DNA from: JADGRB01 sp963835825
GTDB taxonomy: Bacteria; Myxococcota_A; Polyangia; Fen-1088
Direction of reading: 5' to 3'
Assembly (NCBI GenBank): GCA_963835825.1
Contig: CAWIGZ010000009.1
Span: forward strand, 138,081-202,080
DNA length: 64,000 bases
The position numbers and the translations under genes were made by a program. The notes under the pieces were generated by a model. It was not told the DNA's origin and ran no database searches. It saw only the letters and a list, made by a program, of their open reading frames with translations. Position 1 is the stretch's first letter. The number at the start of each line of letters is the position of its first letter. Below are positions 36,270-45,250 of this stretch, piece by piece.

Positions 36270-36825
36270 CAGGCCATCGTACCATCCGCGGGACCACGCC
36301 GCTTGAGAGGACAGCGTTGGCCGTCCGAGCCAAGCTTCTCTTAGGTCTCTAGTATAGGCGCATCATGCGGTACCCCATCCGTCGGGACCCATCCGGCAGT
36401 CTGGCCGCCGAGGAACGGAGTTCGCCCGAGCATCACGCGACGGTGACGAGCGGCACTTGGCCCGCGCACGGTACCCGATCCCACATGCTCGGCGACGCGT
36501 CACCCACGGACCGCGGACATTCTCGAACCAGGCTTCGTTGAGCGCATGACCGCGCGGTCCTCGAACAGATTCTTCAGCGTGCGGGGCAGAACACGTGCTA
36601 CAGGTCGCCCTACGAGCTCCAGGTCGACCTACAGACCTTCGTGGCCTTCTACGGCTTCCGGCGCCTCAACGCCAAGGCGCTCTCCGACCTCATCGTCCAA
36701 CAGGTTCCCACAGCATCTCAGACGCAGCCCAGAAGTGCCGCTCGCGAGGTGGCTGACCGTAAGCGCCAACGCCGGGGTGTCGGCGAGACCCTCGCCTTGT
36801 GCAATCTGAGAACGTTCCTGCGACC
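36270..36825. other. Intergenic region with a transposase-like remnant
   Basis: 556 bp. At ~36594-36690 the plus strand reads CYRSPYELQVDLQTFVAFYG, which looks like the tail of an IS481/IS3 integrase core (Y-S-ELQ-DL--F---Y). No start, no catalytic residues. The rest shows nothing I can support. Confidence 0.35.
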
Positions 36826-37290
36826 CTACTGGTAGTAACTTACTCCATAGAACGTATCAATCGTGTCCTGCCAAGCGGAAAACTCGATCTGGAACGAATC
36901 GCTCGATGATTCGTAGGCCGAGAGCGACCCAAATCCAGCAACGTACACATCCTGCGCTCCACTTGTCGTAGTCTCCGGAGGTGACGTTGTGCACACGCTG
37001 GCCCCGCCGTACGGTTCCCAACATGCGTGCACCGCCACATTCCCCCCACTCACATGCACCTGATGAAAGTCAACGTACGTATCATCGTTGTCACCACCAA
37101 AGAAGGTGTCGTCCGATACAAATGGGCACCCATAGAACCGAAGGCCGTAATAATCGCCAGAGTAGTAGCACGCCGAGCCAGCAATCGTTCGTTCCCCGTC
37201 GGACGGCCAGGTAGCAGTGGCGGATGACTCATGCAGCATGTACGCGACCGTCAGGCCGCACAACATTCCAACCATATCGCGTGTCCTCAT
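36826..37290 (-). CDS. Secreted beta-rich protein, paralogue family member 1
   Basis: 154 residues. Signal peptide (MVGMLCGLTVAYMLHESSATA), then WPSDGERTIAGSAC, GCPFVSDDTF, HACWEPYGGASVC, VAGFGSLSAYESSSD and an ending TIDTFYGVSYYQ. It aligns clearly with the protein at 37990 (WPS...RTIAG...C; C-P-VSD; ACxxxxxGxxxxC; GF-S; GV-YY) and more weakly with 37391. Rich in Tyr, Ser, Thr, Gly and Asp. Four or five Cys suggest disulfides. Base composition is lower in GC than the core, pointing to transfer. Function unknown. Confidence 0.65.
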   Translation of the reverse strand: MRTRDMVGMLCGLTVAYMLHESSATATWPSDGERTIAGSACYYSGDYYGLRFYGCPFVSDDTFFGGDNDDTYVDFHQVHVSGGNVAVHACWEPYGGASVCTTSPPETTTSGAQDVYVAGFGSLSAYESSSDSFQIEFSAWQDTIDTFYGVSYYQ

Positions 37291-37390
37291 GACTCTATCT
37301 CCTGTAATGGTTCACAACCGCCCGTGCCCCGAGCTGTGCCGCGCCGATCTCCCATAGTTAGCTCGTCTCGTCTAGTCCGGTCACTAGGCG

Positions 37391-37840
37391 CTATGCACCC
37401 CAAAAGATTCCAACCACCCCGACGTCCGTCGATGTCGGCACGACCTCGACGTAATAGTAGTCGGCGGTTGTTTCCGATCCAGAGATGACGCCAAACCCCT
37501 CTACGTATACGTTTTCGGTTTCGTTGTATCCACTAACAGTCGTCGTTGGAGTGCCACATACGTTGTAGGTCCCCGCCCAGGACTGCCAGCATGACGATGT
37601 GTTGATCGTCCCTCCGGCGAGCGAGTAGTAACTAACATACGTGTCATAGTTATCAACGGCTGAATCAAAATCAGAGTCGGACATATAAGCAATGTACACC
37701 GTGGCCGTGTTCAGGCTTCCCGTAGTTTCTATCTGGCCCGGCCAACTTCGATTTCCCGTCCATGTGCCCGCACGCACCGGCGCCTGTACCAGTAGACCCA
37801 AGGCCACACATCCGACACACACTGTCACTATTCGTCTCAT
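37391..37840 (-). CDS. Secreted beta-rich protein, paralogue family member 2
   Basis: 149 residues. Signal peptide IVTVCVGCVALGLLVQAPVRA, then NRSWPGQIETTGSL, MSDSDFDSAVDNYDTYVSYY, SSCWQSWAGTYNVCG, VEGFGVISGSETTADYYYVE and GVVGIFWGA. It shares the C-W-SWxG-xxxCG loop and the GF-ISGS-T-DYYYVE ending with the protein at 37990 but lacks the N-terminal WPS-RTIAG-C unit. Lies 100 bp upstream of member 1 on the same strand with its own leader. Confidence 0.65.
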   Translation of the reverse strand: MRRIVTVCVGCVALGLLVQAPVRAGTWTGNRSWPGQIETTGSLNTATVYIAYMSDSDFDSAVDNYDTYVSYYSLAGGTINTSSCWQSWAGTYNVCGTPTTTVSGYNETENVYVEGFGVISGSETTADYYYVEVVPTSTDVGVVGIFWGA

Positions 37841-37989
37841 TGATACCTCACCGTTAGCTTTGATTTGTACACACTCCGCCGCGCTCCTCAGGTGACACCG
37901 CGCTCACTGACCTCGTCTCCGAGCAGGGGATCCTGCGCGCATCTCAGTCACGGCCCGAGAAAGGCCGCCGGCGCGGGTCGAGCGCGTCT

Positions 37990-38481
37990 CTAGCCGTAGT
38001 ACACGCCTAGAATCTCGTCGATGGTTTCGGTCGTATCGATCTCGACGTAATAGTAGTCGGTCGACGTGCTTCCGGAAATGTAACTGAAGCCATTCACGCC
38101 GAGGTCTTTGAATCCGGTCCCACTCGTATTTCCACTGCTGCCACATGAAGCCGCTGATCCCGTCCAGCTCTGACGGCAAGCGGACACGTAGGTCGCCCTC
38201 CCGCTTCCTGCGGAGGACACGTGATAGTCGGCGTAGGCTATCGAGTTACTCAGGGCGTAGTATGAGTCTGCGTTTGGACTGTAATCCGAGACGTACGGAC
38301 AGAGGCTCGTTATGGTGTCATACGGATCAACCCGAATTGTAAACGGAGTGCAGCCCTGTCCTGCAATCGTGCGGTCCTGGCCGCTCGGCCAACCGGCGTT
38401 GGCGCTGTTAGCGAGGCACAGGGCACACGCGCCAAGTGCCAGAGCGATACCCACACGAACAGCCGAAAGGTAATGCTGCAT
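37990..38481 (-). CDS. Secreted beta-rich protein, paralogue family member 3
   Basis: 163 residues. Signal peptide VGIALALGACALCLANSANA, then GWPSGQDRTIAGQGC, SLCPYVSDYSPNADSYY, SACRQSWTGSAASCG, NGFSYISGSTSTDYYYVEID and ILGVYYG. It bridges members 1 and 2 by sharing motifs with both. Gap to member 2 is 150 bp. Three tandem, diverged, same-strand copies indicate local duplication. Confidence 0.65.
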   Translation of the reverse strand: MQHYLSAVRVGIALALGACALCLANSANAGWPSGQDRTIAGQGCTPFTIRVDPYDTITSLCPYVSDYSPNADSYYALSNSIAYADYHVSSAGSGRATYVSACRQSWTGSAASCGSSGNTSGTGFKDLGVNGFSYISGSTSTDYYYVEIDTTETIDEILGVYYG

Positions 38482-39094
38482 GACGTCTCTCCTCCTCGTC
38501 CGGCCGCACCGGACAATCCACTGTCGAACCCGTCCGTTGTTCTTTCGATCGTTTGCGTGAAGGCCGCCGCCCTATGCCGAGGATGCGTTCATCGCGACCT
38601 TTGTCTCCTTGTAGTACACGGTCGTCCAGGAGCTGGTTGGTGCCAAATGCGTCGCCGCTGTCGCTGGGACAGGGTTTGCGAGTCTTGGGTGCGTTCGTCG
38701 ACAGATGGTTTGAGGCTTGGCCGCCCCTCCAGGAGGCATTCGGGCGCGCGGACTGAGCGGGCTGCGTGGTACGCCTTTCAGTGACCTTCATGGTACTCCA
38801 GCGTTTGGAAACTGTTTATCAACCAAGACTCGCCCCACCGTGTATGGGTTAGCGGGGGAACTGCCTGGAACCGCCGCAGGGATGCCTGCAACGCGCGAGA
38901 CGAGAGAAGATGAGAGCACCCTACCTAACCGTCACGGTTATCGAGAGCCAAGGTGGCCTGCGAGACCTCGGCCCGATGGCGCTAGCATCTATGCTCGAGG
39001 GTGTTTGAGCGATGGCCTACGGCAAGGGCGGCACACCCTTCTATTCGCCTGTGTGTTGGCTTACCGGTGAACTGCCGGTAGGGAGAGATATCGG
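38482..39094. other. Intergenic region without a supported gene
   Basis: 613 bp between divergent groups. Promoters of member 3 (minus) and the anchored protein at 39095 (plus) must lie here. Short readings on both strands lack RBS and composition of real genes. I see nothing else. Confidence 0.4.
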
Positions 39095-39760
39095 ATGAGC
39101 TACGGGGGGCGGTTCATGACACTGAGAGGGCGCTCGGGTTCGGGACTGGGCCTGAAGCTAACTGTTCCGCTCATAGGGGGGCTGATAGCGGGGACGCTTG
39201 CACTGACGTTTATCGAGTATCAGGGGGTACGCGGGCGGCGGCACCCTGTCATTCGCCCGGGACTTGCGCAGGGCCGCGTTGGAGGGGATACGGACAACGA
39301 CGCGGAGGCTGCTCAGACAAAAGAGCTGGAACATCGACTTTCTGCCCTTGAGGAGGCGCGAGCCCACTCAAGACCCGCTCGAGCGCGCAACATCGAGTCG
39401 CCTGAGGAGAGAGAGGCGCGGTTTTCAAACATCTACGCCGCGTTTCAGAAGTCGGTGAGCACACACCGCGTCGCCGTCCGCGATGACGTCTGGGCAGGAC
39501 GGATGGAAGGTACGATCGGCTCGCTGTTTGAAGGCCGGCAGAGCGAAGGTAGGGCGTTCCGCTACGAAGGTGTGGATTGCCGTTCGAGTACCTGCGTCGT
39601 GACTCTGTCTTGGCCGTCGGCCGCACAGGCGATCAGCGAGTTGCGGCTGACGACGATGATATTGGGCCACGCTGGGTGTGCCACCTCGATCGCATTGCCG
39701 CCCCATCCCGCTCCCGGACCACTCAGCGCCCCCATATTGTTGACCTGTTCGTCGACTTAA
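39095..39760 (+). CDS. Membrane-anchored coiled-coil protein with C-terminal VDCRSSTCVV domain (copy A)
   Basis: 221 residues from ATG 39095. One N-terminal TM (LKLTVPLIGGLIAGTLALTF), a charged coiled coil (AAQTKELEHRLSALEEARAH), then a C-terminal ~110-residue domain: FRYEGVDCRSSTCVVTLSWPS, AISELRLTTMILGHAGCATSI, LLTCSST. Four Cys in the pattern DC-x3-C, GC, TC are shared with the protein at 43969. Likely periplasmic domain on an inner-membrane anchor. Family unknown to me, with similar C-terminal Cys patterns seen in other delta-proteobacterial hypotheticals. Confidence 0.6.
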   Translation: MSYGGRFMTLRGRSGSGLGLKLTVPLIGGLIAGTLALTFIEYQGVRGRRHPVIRPGLAQGRVGGDTDNDAEAAQTKELEHRLSALEEARAHSRPARARNIESPEEREARFSNIYAAFQKSVSTHRVAVRDDVWAGRMEGTIGSLFEGRQSEGRAFRYEGVDCRSSTCVVTLSWPSAAQAISELRLTTMILGHAGCATSIALPPHPAPGPLSAPILLTCSST

Positions 39761-40168
39761 CCGTGGAGTCTCCCGATTTACGCCGACCTGAGGTCTGGTT
39801 ATTAGCCTTCGATCCGCGCGGCCTCGCTGGCCACATGGAGAGGTGCGGGGATCGGCTTCGGTGGACTCGACTCGAGCGCGAGAGCGTTTCAGCTGAGCGT
39901 AACCCGACACGGATAAGGGTTCTCCCTGATGGGTCGGTCAAGCGTTTTGAGTTTCGTCGCAGCTCGGTGTGGTTTCGAAACCCATGGCGGAGCTCCGGCG
40001 CTTCAGAGCGCTGCCAGTGATGCGGTAGTTTCGCGTGATCGACGGCGTCGACTCGGAGTTGCGGACCGTTCTGTCGTTGAGTCCATACTCGTTGAGCTCC
40101 TCCACCGGGCGGCGGACTCGAAGGCATGAGCGTTGCACGGAACGTCGCGCGCGTTCGAGGGGTACAAC
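39761..40168. other. Intergenic region upstream of the ECF sigma gene
   Basis: 408 bp. No protein-like reading with a start on either strand. It should carry the sigma gene promoter. GAGGGG six bases before ATG 40169 supports that start. Confidence 0.4.
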
Positions 40169-40795
40169 ATGCCGGCAGCGCAAAGACGATGTGATCGCGT
40201 TCCAGCTGAACCGCAATACCTTCTTCCGGGCCTGGGGCCCGTGAGACGAGTGACCGTCAACGGACCGCCCTCACCCAATGACATTCACTCAAGGTACGCA
40301 GACGACGTTCGCACCAGCGTTCGGGCAATACTTAAGGGTCGCAGGCCTGCCGATCAGGACGACATCTGCCAGAGTGTGTTCGAGAAAGTGATCCAGGCAG
40401 CAAGGTCCGGACGAGTCGATGAGCGTTCCGACCTCAGAGGGTATGTCCGGACTACTGCAAGGAATATTGCGCTGAATTGGCTTCGGCGCACTCGCCGTGA
40501 AACCCTTTGTTCGGACTTTGAGACCCTCGCAGTCCCGACCTCCCACGGACTACAGGTCCAGCGCGATGAGCTCGTGTTGTCGTTCGTGGAAGTCGCGCTC
40601 TCGTCGTTACCGGTCGATCTGAGTACCATCTTCGTGATGCGATACGTGCGAAGCATGTCTCAGCAGGCCGCGGCTTGCGAGATGGGCATGTCTCGTCAAC
40701 GGTTGAGAACCCTCGAAGCTCGCCTTAAAGAACGAGTACTGACAGCAGGCCCGAAGTTCGATCCGGGTTTCGGGAATAAACGGGAGCGCGAGATC
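40169..40795 (+). pseudogene. ECF RNA polymerase sigma factor, 3' end lost to IS630
   Basis: From ATG 40169 (GAGGGG upstream) to about 40795. Region 2 DIHSRYADDVRTSVRAIL, DDICQSVFEKVIQAA, DLRGYVRTTARNIALNWLRR; region 4 LSSLPVDLSTIFVMRYVRSM, QQAAACEMGMSRQRLRTLE. It should guide RNA polymerase to stress or envelope promoters. After ERVLTAGPKFDPGFG the frame runs without a stop into an IS630 transposase, so the natural end is missing. Both functional regions are present, so a fusion product could retain some activity. A possible anti-sigma remnant lies beyond the IS at 42258. Confidence 0.75.
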
Positions 40796-40807
40796 GATCG
40801 ACATGGT

Positions 40808-41943
40808 GTGCCACGCGGACCATGCCCTCGTCGTCTCCATATCCAGCGCGGCCTGCTGCGCGAGCTCAAGGAGCTCGTGTGGCGAGGGCGCGATATCCAC
40901 TTGGTGGTCCAGCGCGCCCGGATCGTGCTGCAAGCGCATGAAGGGCGCGGGACCGAGGAGATCGCGCGCGCCGTCGGCTGGACGGCGCGCGCGGTGCGCA
41001 AATGGAAGGCCCGGTTCGAGAGCGCGCCGGCGCTCGAGACGCTGAACGACGCCGCACGCAGCGGTCGGCCATCGACGGTGCCGCTGTCGATTCGATGTCA
41101 GGTGGTGCGGCTGGCCTGCGAGCGGCCCAATCACGAAATCATGCGGTTCAGGGACGTGTGGACCTACGGCTCGCTGTCCGATGTCTTGGCGGCCAAGACT
41201 GGCTACCGCCTGAGCACCAGCGAGATCGGCCGCATCCTGCGCTTCAAAGAGATCCGCCCCCACCACATCGCGCAGTGGCTGCACTGCGAGGATCCGGACT
41301 TCCTGCCGAAGGCGAAGGCGGTCTGCGACCTTTATCTCAACCCGCCGAAGGACGCGGTGGTCGTCTGCGTCGACGAGAAGCCGATGCAGGCCCTCGAACG
41401 GCGGCATCCGACGCACGTCTCCCGCGACGACGGCACCGTTCGATACGAATACGAGTACAAGCGCCACGGCACCCAGGTCCTGCTGGCGGCCTTCGACATC
41501 GCGACGGGCAAGGTGCTCGGGCAGGTGCTGCCGCAGCGGACGGCGCCCGCGCTGGTCGACTTCATGGAGGCCTGGCCCGCAGATATCCGACGCAGCAGGT
41601 CCACGTGGTCTGGGACAACCTCAACGTCCACTACGACGGCAAGGACGATCGCTGGACGCGCTTCAACGCCCGCCACGGCGGGCGCTTTCACTTCGTCTAC
41701 ACCCCGAAGCACGCCTCGTGGATGAACCAGGTCGAGATCTGGTTCTCGATCCTGCACCGGCGGATCATTCGCCACGGCGACTTCGGGTCGACGGACCACC
41801 AGAAGGACGAGGTCGAGGGCTTCATCCGTCACTGGAACAAGACCGAGGCCCATCCGTTTCGCTGGACGTGGCGGACGGACCACGTCAAGAATCGGCGGCA
41901 AGCCGCGACCGCGGCCACCGCCGATGCCCAAGCAGCAAGCTGA
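40808..41943 (+). pseudogene. IS630-family transposase, one frameshift
   Basis: GTG 40808 to TGA 41943. HTH (GTEEIARAVGWTARAVRKW), then the DDE domain: CVDEKPMQALERRHP, frame loss of one base near 41575 (MEA / ARRYPTQQ), WDNLNVHYDG, FVYTPKHASWMNQVEIWFSI. Catalytic Asp in CVDEKP and WDN and Glu in VEIWFS are intact. It cuts an ECF sigma gene. One missing base stops the frame; a sequencing error is possible. Terminal repeats were not resolved. Confidence 0.85.
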
Positions 41944-42252
41944 GGACTCCCACGCCAAGGCCGTCGAGCGTCTCCTGCACGCTCGCGACTTCGCCCACCT
42001 TCGCGCGCGCAAGTACGGCGCCACCGTCATCGTCGAGTCCGGCCCGACGACGACGTGTACAAGCACCTGCGTCTCACGCGGGACGGCGTCCACGTCTGGT
42101 TCCTCCACATCGCCGACCACCGAGGTCGCTGGGAACCCACTCCCTTCCGCGGGCCGTTAGACGAACTGGTCACCCTCGTCGCCGACACTTTCCCCTGGAC
42201 CCTCCAGTCCGTTCACGGCTACCCGGAACGGACTTCGGATTGCAAGCACTAG
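41924..42252 (+). pseudogene. IS630-associated passenger protein, one frameshift
   Basis: Starts inside the end of the transposase gene: KQQAEDSHAKAVERLLHARD, ARKYGATVIVESGP, a one-base shift near 42047, then DVYKHLRLTRDGVHVWFLHI and GRWEPTPFRGPLDELVTLVA ending FPWTL. About 108 residues when joined. Similar small proteins (VESGP..., GRWEPTPFRG...) follow IS630-type transposases in other delta-proteobacteria to my recollection. Role unknown. Confidence 0.5.
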
Positions 42253-42257
42253 CTTGC

Positions 42258-42548
42258 ATGCCGGAGCGCCTAATAGCCGCGGAGGGAACTGACTTTGAGC
42301 GGCGGCTTCTAGTTGCGGCCTTACACAACTGCCCGTCGGGGGCGGCCCGTCTGAGAATGGCCACAGCGCTCGGATTGGATGCCGCGAGTGTCGAGACTCT
42401 CAGAGACGCCCAAAGTAGCACGTCAGAGGCGCGGCACGGGCTGATGAGGTCATCGCATCGACCGGCTGACTTGACCGCCGAAGACCGTACGACGCCGAAT
42501 GCGAGTGCTCCAAGCGACACTCCCAAGAGGAAGCGTCAATGCATGTGA
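42258..42548 (+). pseudogene. Possible anti-sigma-like remnant downstream of the IS630 insertion
   Basis: 96 residues from ATG 42258: PERLIAAEGTDFERRLLVAA, SGAARLRMATALGLDAASVE. This helical 'L--G--FER-LL-AA----PS--AR-R--ALG' start is like the cytoplasmic head of proteins that follow ECF sigma genes in myxobacteria. It ends in a Ser/Thr/Pro-rich tail without a TM helix, so it looks truncated or degenerate. The IS630 unit would lie between sigma and this gene. Functional call is inference. Confidence 0.35.
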
Positions 42549-43968
42549 AAAAAAGATGCGCTGAGGGTGTCGACGTCGGCGTCCGGGTTCACGACGTCGT
42601 CCGGCGCCCGGGCGTTACCGAGGACAACGGGTCCTCGTCCGGCCGAAACACGATGTGCGAGGCCAGACCCAGGGTCTTCAGCGCGGATTCCATTTCGAGG
42701 CCGGGCAAGCCGTACCACAACCTCGCCGCGTCCCTGTAGGCGTTGCGATCCGTCCGATCTAGTGGCGTTTACCACACCTTGGGTACTCCGCAGCGAGTTC
42801 GCATATCCGTGTCGCGACCGGCCGGTCTGTCGCCACCCGCGACTAGTATCGCAGAGCCGATCGCGCCACGCGGACCAGAGCGAACGCCCGTCGGCACGAC
42901 ACACCGCACCAGCCGACGTACTCCACCTGCTGCCGCTGATCCGCGCGTTCACCGTTGCTTTGCTTGCAACCTACTTCATTACCTCGATCTCCAGATAGCG
43001 CTCGGCGCCCAGCCGCTCGAGCCGAGCATTTTCCGTTTCTAGCGCCTTCAGGCGCTCCGCGGAACCTGCGACGTCCGTCGCCCCGAAGCGCTTTCGTACG
43101 CGTCCAGGGTCGCTTCCCTCAGGCCGTGCCGCTTCGCCACCTCGGGTAGCAGCGCCTTGTCACTCTCCCGTGATCATCACCATCTACTCTTCGCTGAATC
43201 TGCTCTTTCGCATCTCGCCTCCGCGTCCGGAGCGCGAGGTCTCACGAGTCAGCTCGTTCCGCAACTGCCAGCCAGGCAAACAGCTTGGGTTCACCCAGCT
43301 CGTCTGGCCCGCTCCACCCGGCCGCCGGGCATCCCCGCCGCTGCACCGAACACTCGCCCCGTCGCACGATCCGGGGTCTGTCAATTACTGAAGCGGAGAT
43401 TGTCGAACTCTAGTTCTGACCCGCAACGGTCACTGCGTGAGCTCCTTGAAGTGACGCAACACGCGTAAGCGTACCTGAGCTCCTCGGCCCCTCTCCGCCG
43501 GTCCGAGCTTCTATTTCAGAGGAGCCACTCTGGTGAGTGGCGGGGACCACGATGCCAAGAAAGCCAGAACGTCCCGGACTGCTCTATCGCGACGGCAAGC
43601 GCCAGACCTCCTCTCCCGGCCTCTTCGTTTGGACGTTCAACCAAAACGACTCCTGATGTGTACTACAAGACGACCAAGGAGCGCAGAGGCACAGGTCTCA
43701 CAGGTACTGAAAGCGCGCGAGGCCTCGGTCAGATGACTCTAGGAGACAGGTCCATGGAGCCTCACATACCAGCGCCCGTTGCGCACCGAGCGTCGCTTTG
43801 CCGCGACGGCCGGCGGCCGGTGCACTCGTGGCTGCGCTCCTCTTGAAATGCACGCAACCACCACTCCCAGTTGGAACTGAGTAACGAACACCACTCCGCC
43901 ACGCAGTCACCAGACGTTCCTCCTCCTGGGCGCTCGTTCGCTGCGGCACACACGAAGGGGCTAGGTAC
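42549..43968. other. Gene-poor stretch with IS remnants
   Basis: 1.4 kb with no intact gene. It contains the IS3 orfA remnant at 42971-43165 and, at ~43551, a short MPRKPERPGLLYRDGKR reading that may be an integrase-like start but stops after ~35 codons. The remainder shows nothing I can support. Confidence 0.4.
42971..43165 (-). pseudogene. IS3-family orfA transposase remnant, frameshifted
   Basis: Minus strand reads VAKRHGLREATLDAYE, shifts one base, then GATDVAGSAERLKALETENA and RYLEIEVMK before a stop at 42971. This is the HTH-leucine-zipper orfA of an IS3 element, missing its first residues. It may belong with the orfB tail at 35139, though they are 7.8 kb apart. Confidence 0.7.
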
Positions 43969-44718
43969 ATGCTGACTAAGCAGCCCACACCCATCGACCA
44001 TGAGATCAAAGGGCGCTACGCGGCCTCGACTAGGGCCGTTCCCGTTGTCCCTGCTATGAGAAGGTCGACGCGTCTGGTCTTGGTCTTCCTCGGAGCCTGC
44101 TTCGCGGGTCTCATTGGCGCGCGAATAGTTGGCCATCGAGCAGCGGCAAGTGCACGAGTCGCCGAGGTCCAAAATAGCCCGAGTCCACATGACAGTGGCG
44201 GCCACGTCAGCGTCGAGTATCGCGCTGGGCAACTCGCCATGCTCGAAACCAGGGTGGCGACATTGGAGGGCAACGGAGCTCAGAATAAGTCGGCGCGGGA
44301 CGTGGTCCAGACCGAAGCTACTAGTCAACCGGGACGGGTACACCATTCCGCTGAGGACCGCCGAAGGCGCGCAGCCGCTGATTATGCGCTATTCCAAGAA
44401 CATCTTGTCGCACACAACATGAGTCCGAGGGACGACCAATGGGCCTCGGGGATGGAGGTGCGGCTTGCGAGCAGCGTGGCTAAGACGCCAGAAGGAGCGC
44501 ACTTCTCTTTCGAAAACGCCGACTGCCGAACAAACACTTGCGCCGTTAACTTTGCGTGGCCGTCGGGCGCGAGCGCGGAGGCCGACCTTCGGAAAGTGCT
44601 GTCTGCGTTCGCGACTACCGGTTGCTCCCGTGAAATTGCTCTGTCACCTGACATCCCTGGTGACGCACCAATCAAAGCATCGGCGCTCCTGACGTGTGGT
44701 CGTCCAGATGCGCAATAA
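43969..44718 (+). CDS. Membrane-anchored coiled-coil protein with C-terminal DCRTNTCAV domain (copy B)
   Basis: 249 residues from ATG 43969. One TM (LVLVFLGACFAGLIGARIVG), coiled coil (YRAGQLAMLETRVATLEGNG), then the same C-terminal domain as 39095: FSFENADCRTNTCAVNFAWPS, FATTGCSREIALSPD, ASALLTCGRP. All four Cys are conserved between the copies; overall identity is low except in this domain. From 44234 on, the sequence is mirrored at the window's right end. Confidence 0.6.
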   Translation: MLTKQPTPIDHEIKGRYAASTRAVPVVPAMRRSTRLVLVFLGACFAGLIGARIVGHRAAASARVAEVQNSPSPHDSGGHVSVEYRAGQLAMLETRVATLEGNGAQNKSARDVVQTEATSQPGRVHHSAEDRRRRAAADYALFQEHLVAHNMSPRDDQWASGMEVRLASSVAKTPEGAHFSFENADCRTNTCAVNFAWPSGASAEADLRKVLSAFATTGCSREIALSPDIPGDAPIKASALLTCGRPDAQ

Positions 44719-45049
44719 AAACATTGAGCGCAACGACCTCAGGCGTCGTGGCGACTCGAGAGGCGCAGGTGAGGTCTCCCGTAAAGGACCGGACCAATCA
44801 AGGGTGCGACGGGGGGAGGCAGAAAGAGAAGTGTGATCGCTACAATCGTGAAATGACACCACGCTGACTCATCCTTTAGACGAGTGCGCCGGATATGAGT
44901 TGGTGTTTCGCGGGTGTCGCGGACAACCTGTCGAGGCGTCGCGCTCGCCAGGGCGCGGAGGTGGTCCGCGCTCGCAGCGTCAGAGCATTAGCACGTCTCA
45001 CCCACGCCGTGCATAGACGGCACAAACAACCCTCACACGGAGGCACCTG
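44719..45049. other. Intergenic region without a supported gene
   Basis: 331 bp between the anchored protein and a truncated signal-peptide gene. No protein-like reading. GGAGG at 45039-45043 serves the ATG at 45050. Confidence 0.4.
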
Positions 45050-45104
45050 ATGAACACGGCTCTGAAACGGACGCTGGGGGCTGCCATTCTAAGCCTAGTC
45101 CTTC
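45050..45104 (+). pseudogene. 5' fragment of a secreted-protein gene
   Basis: GGAGG, six bases, ATG 45050, then NTALKRTLGAAILSLVLPGP, a textbook signal peptide. The frame then enters sequence that is the antisense of an AbiEii-type gene and stops soon after. A rearrangement joined the two truncated genes. Confidence 0.5.
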
Positions 45105-45250
45105 CAGGTCCGGCACCCACCCGCCGACGACGACAATGCTGTCAGTAAACCACGAGCCCAGCACCTGACCCAGATCGACCAGAACCCGGCGCGCGGCATC
45201 TATCTCTCGTGCTTCATACTCGTGCTGTGTCCGGGGCTCCGTGGTCATGA
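45105..45250 (-). pseudogene. AbiEii-type nucleotidyltransferase toxin, N-terminal fragment
   Basis: ATG 45250 overlaps the AbiEi stop as ATGA. About 48 residues: EARRIDAA-like helix, VLVDLGQVLGSWF, then SIVVVGGWVPDL, the start of the nucleotidyltransferase fold (GG-W). The catalytic Asp pair and the rest of the toxin are missing; a signal-peptide gene fragment abuts here in the opposite sense. Confidence 0.6.

Noticed and set aside
43533..43736. Integrase start (MPRKPERPGLLYRDGKR)
   Set aside because: Stops after about 35 codons and no downstream catalytic region could be joined; kept only as a remark.
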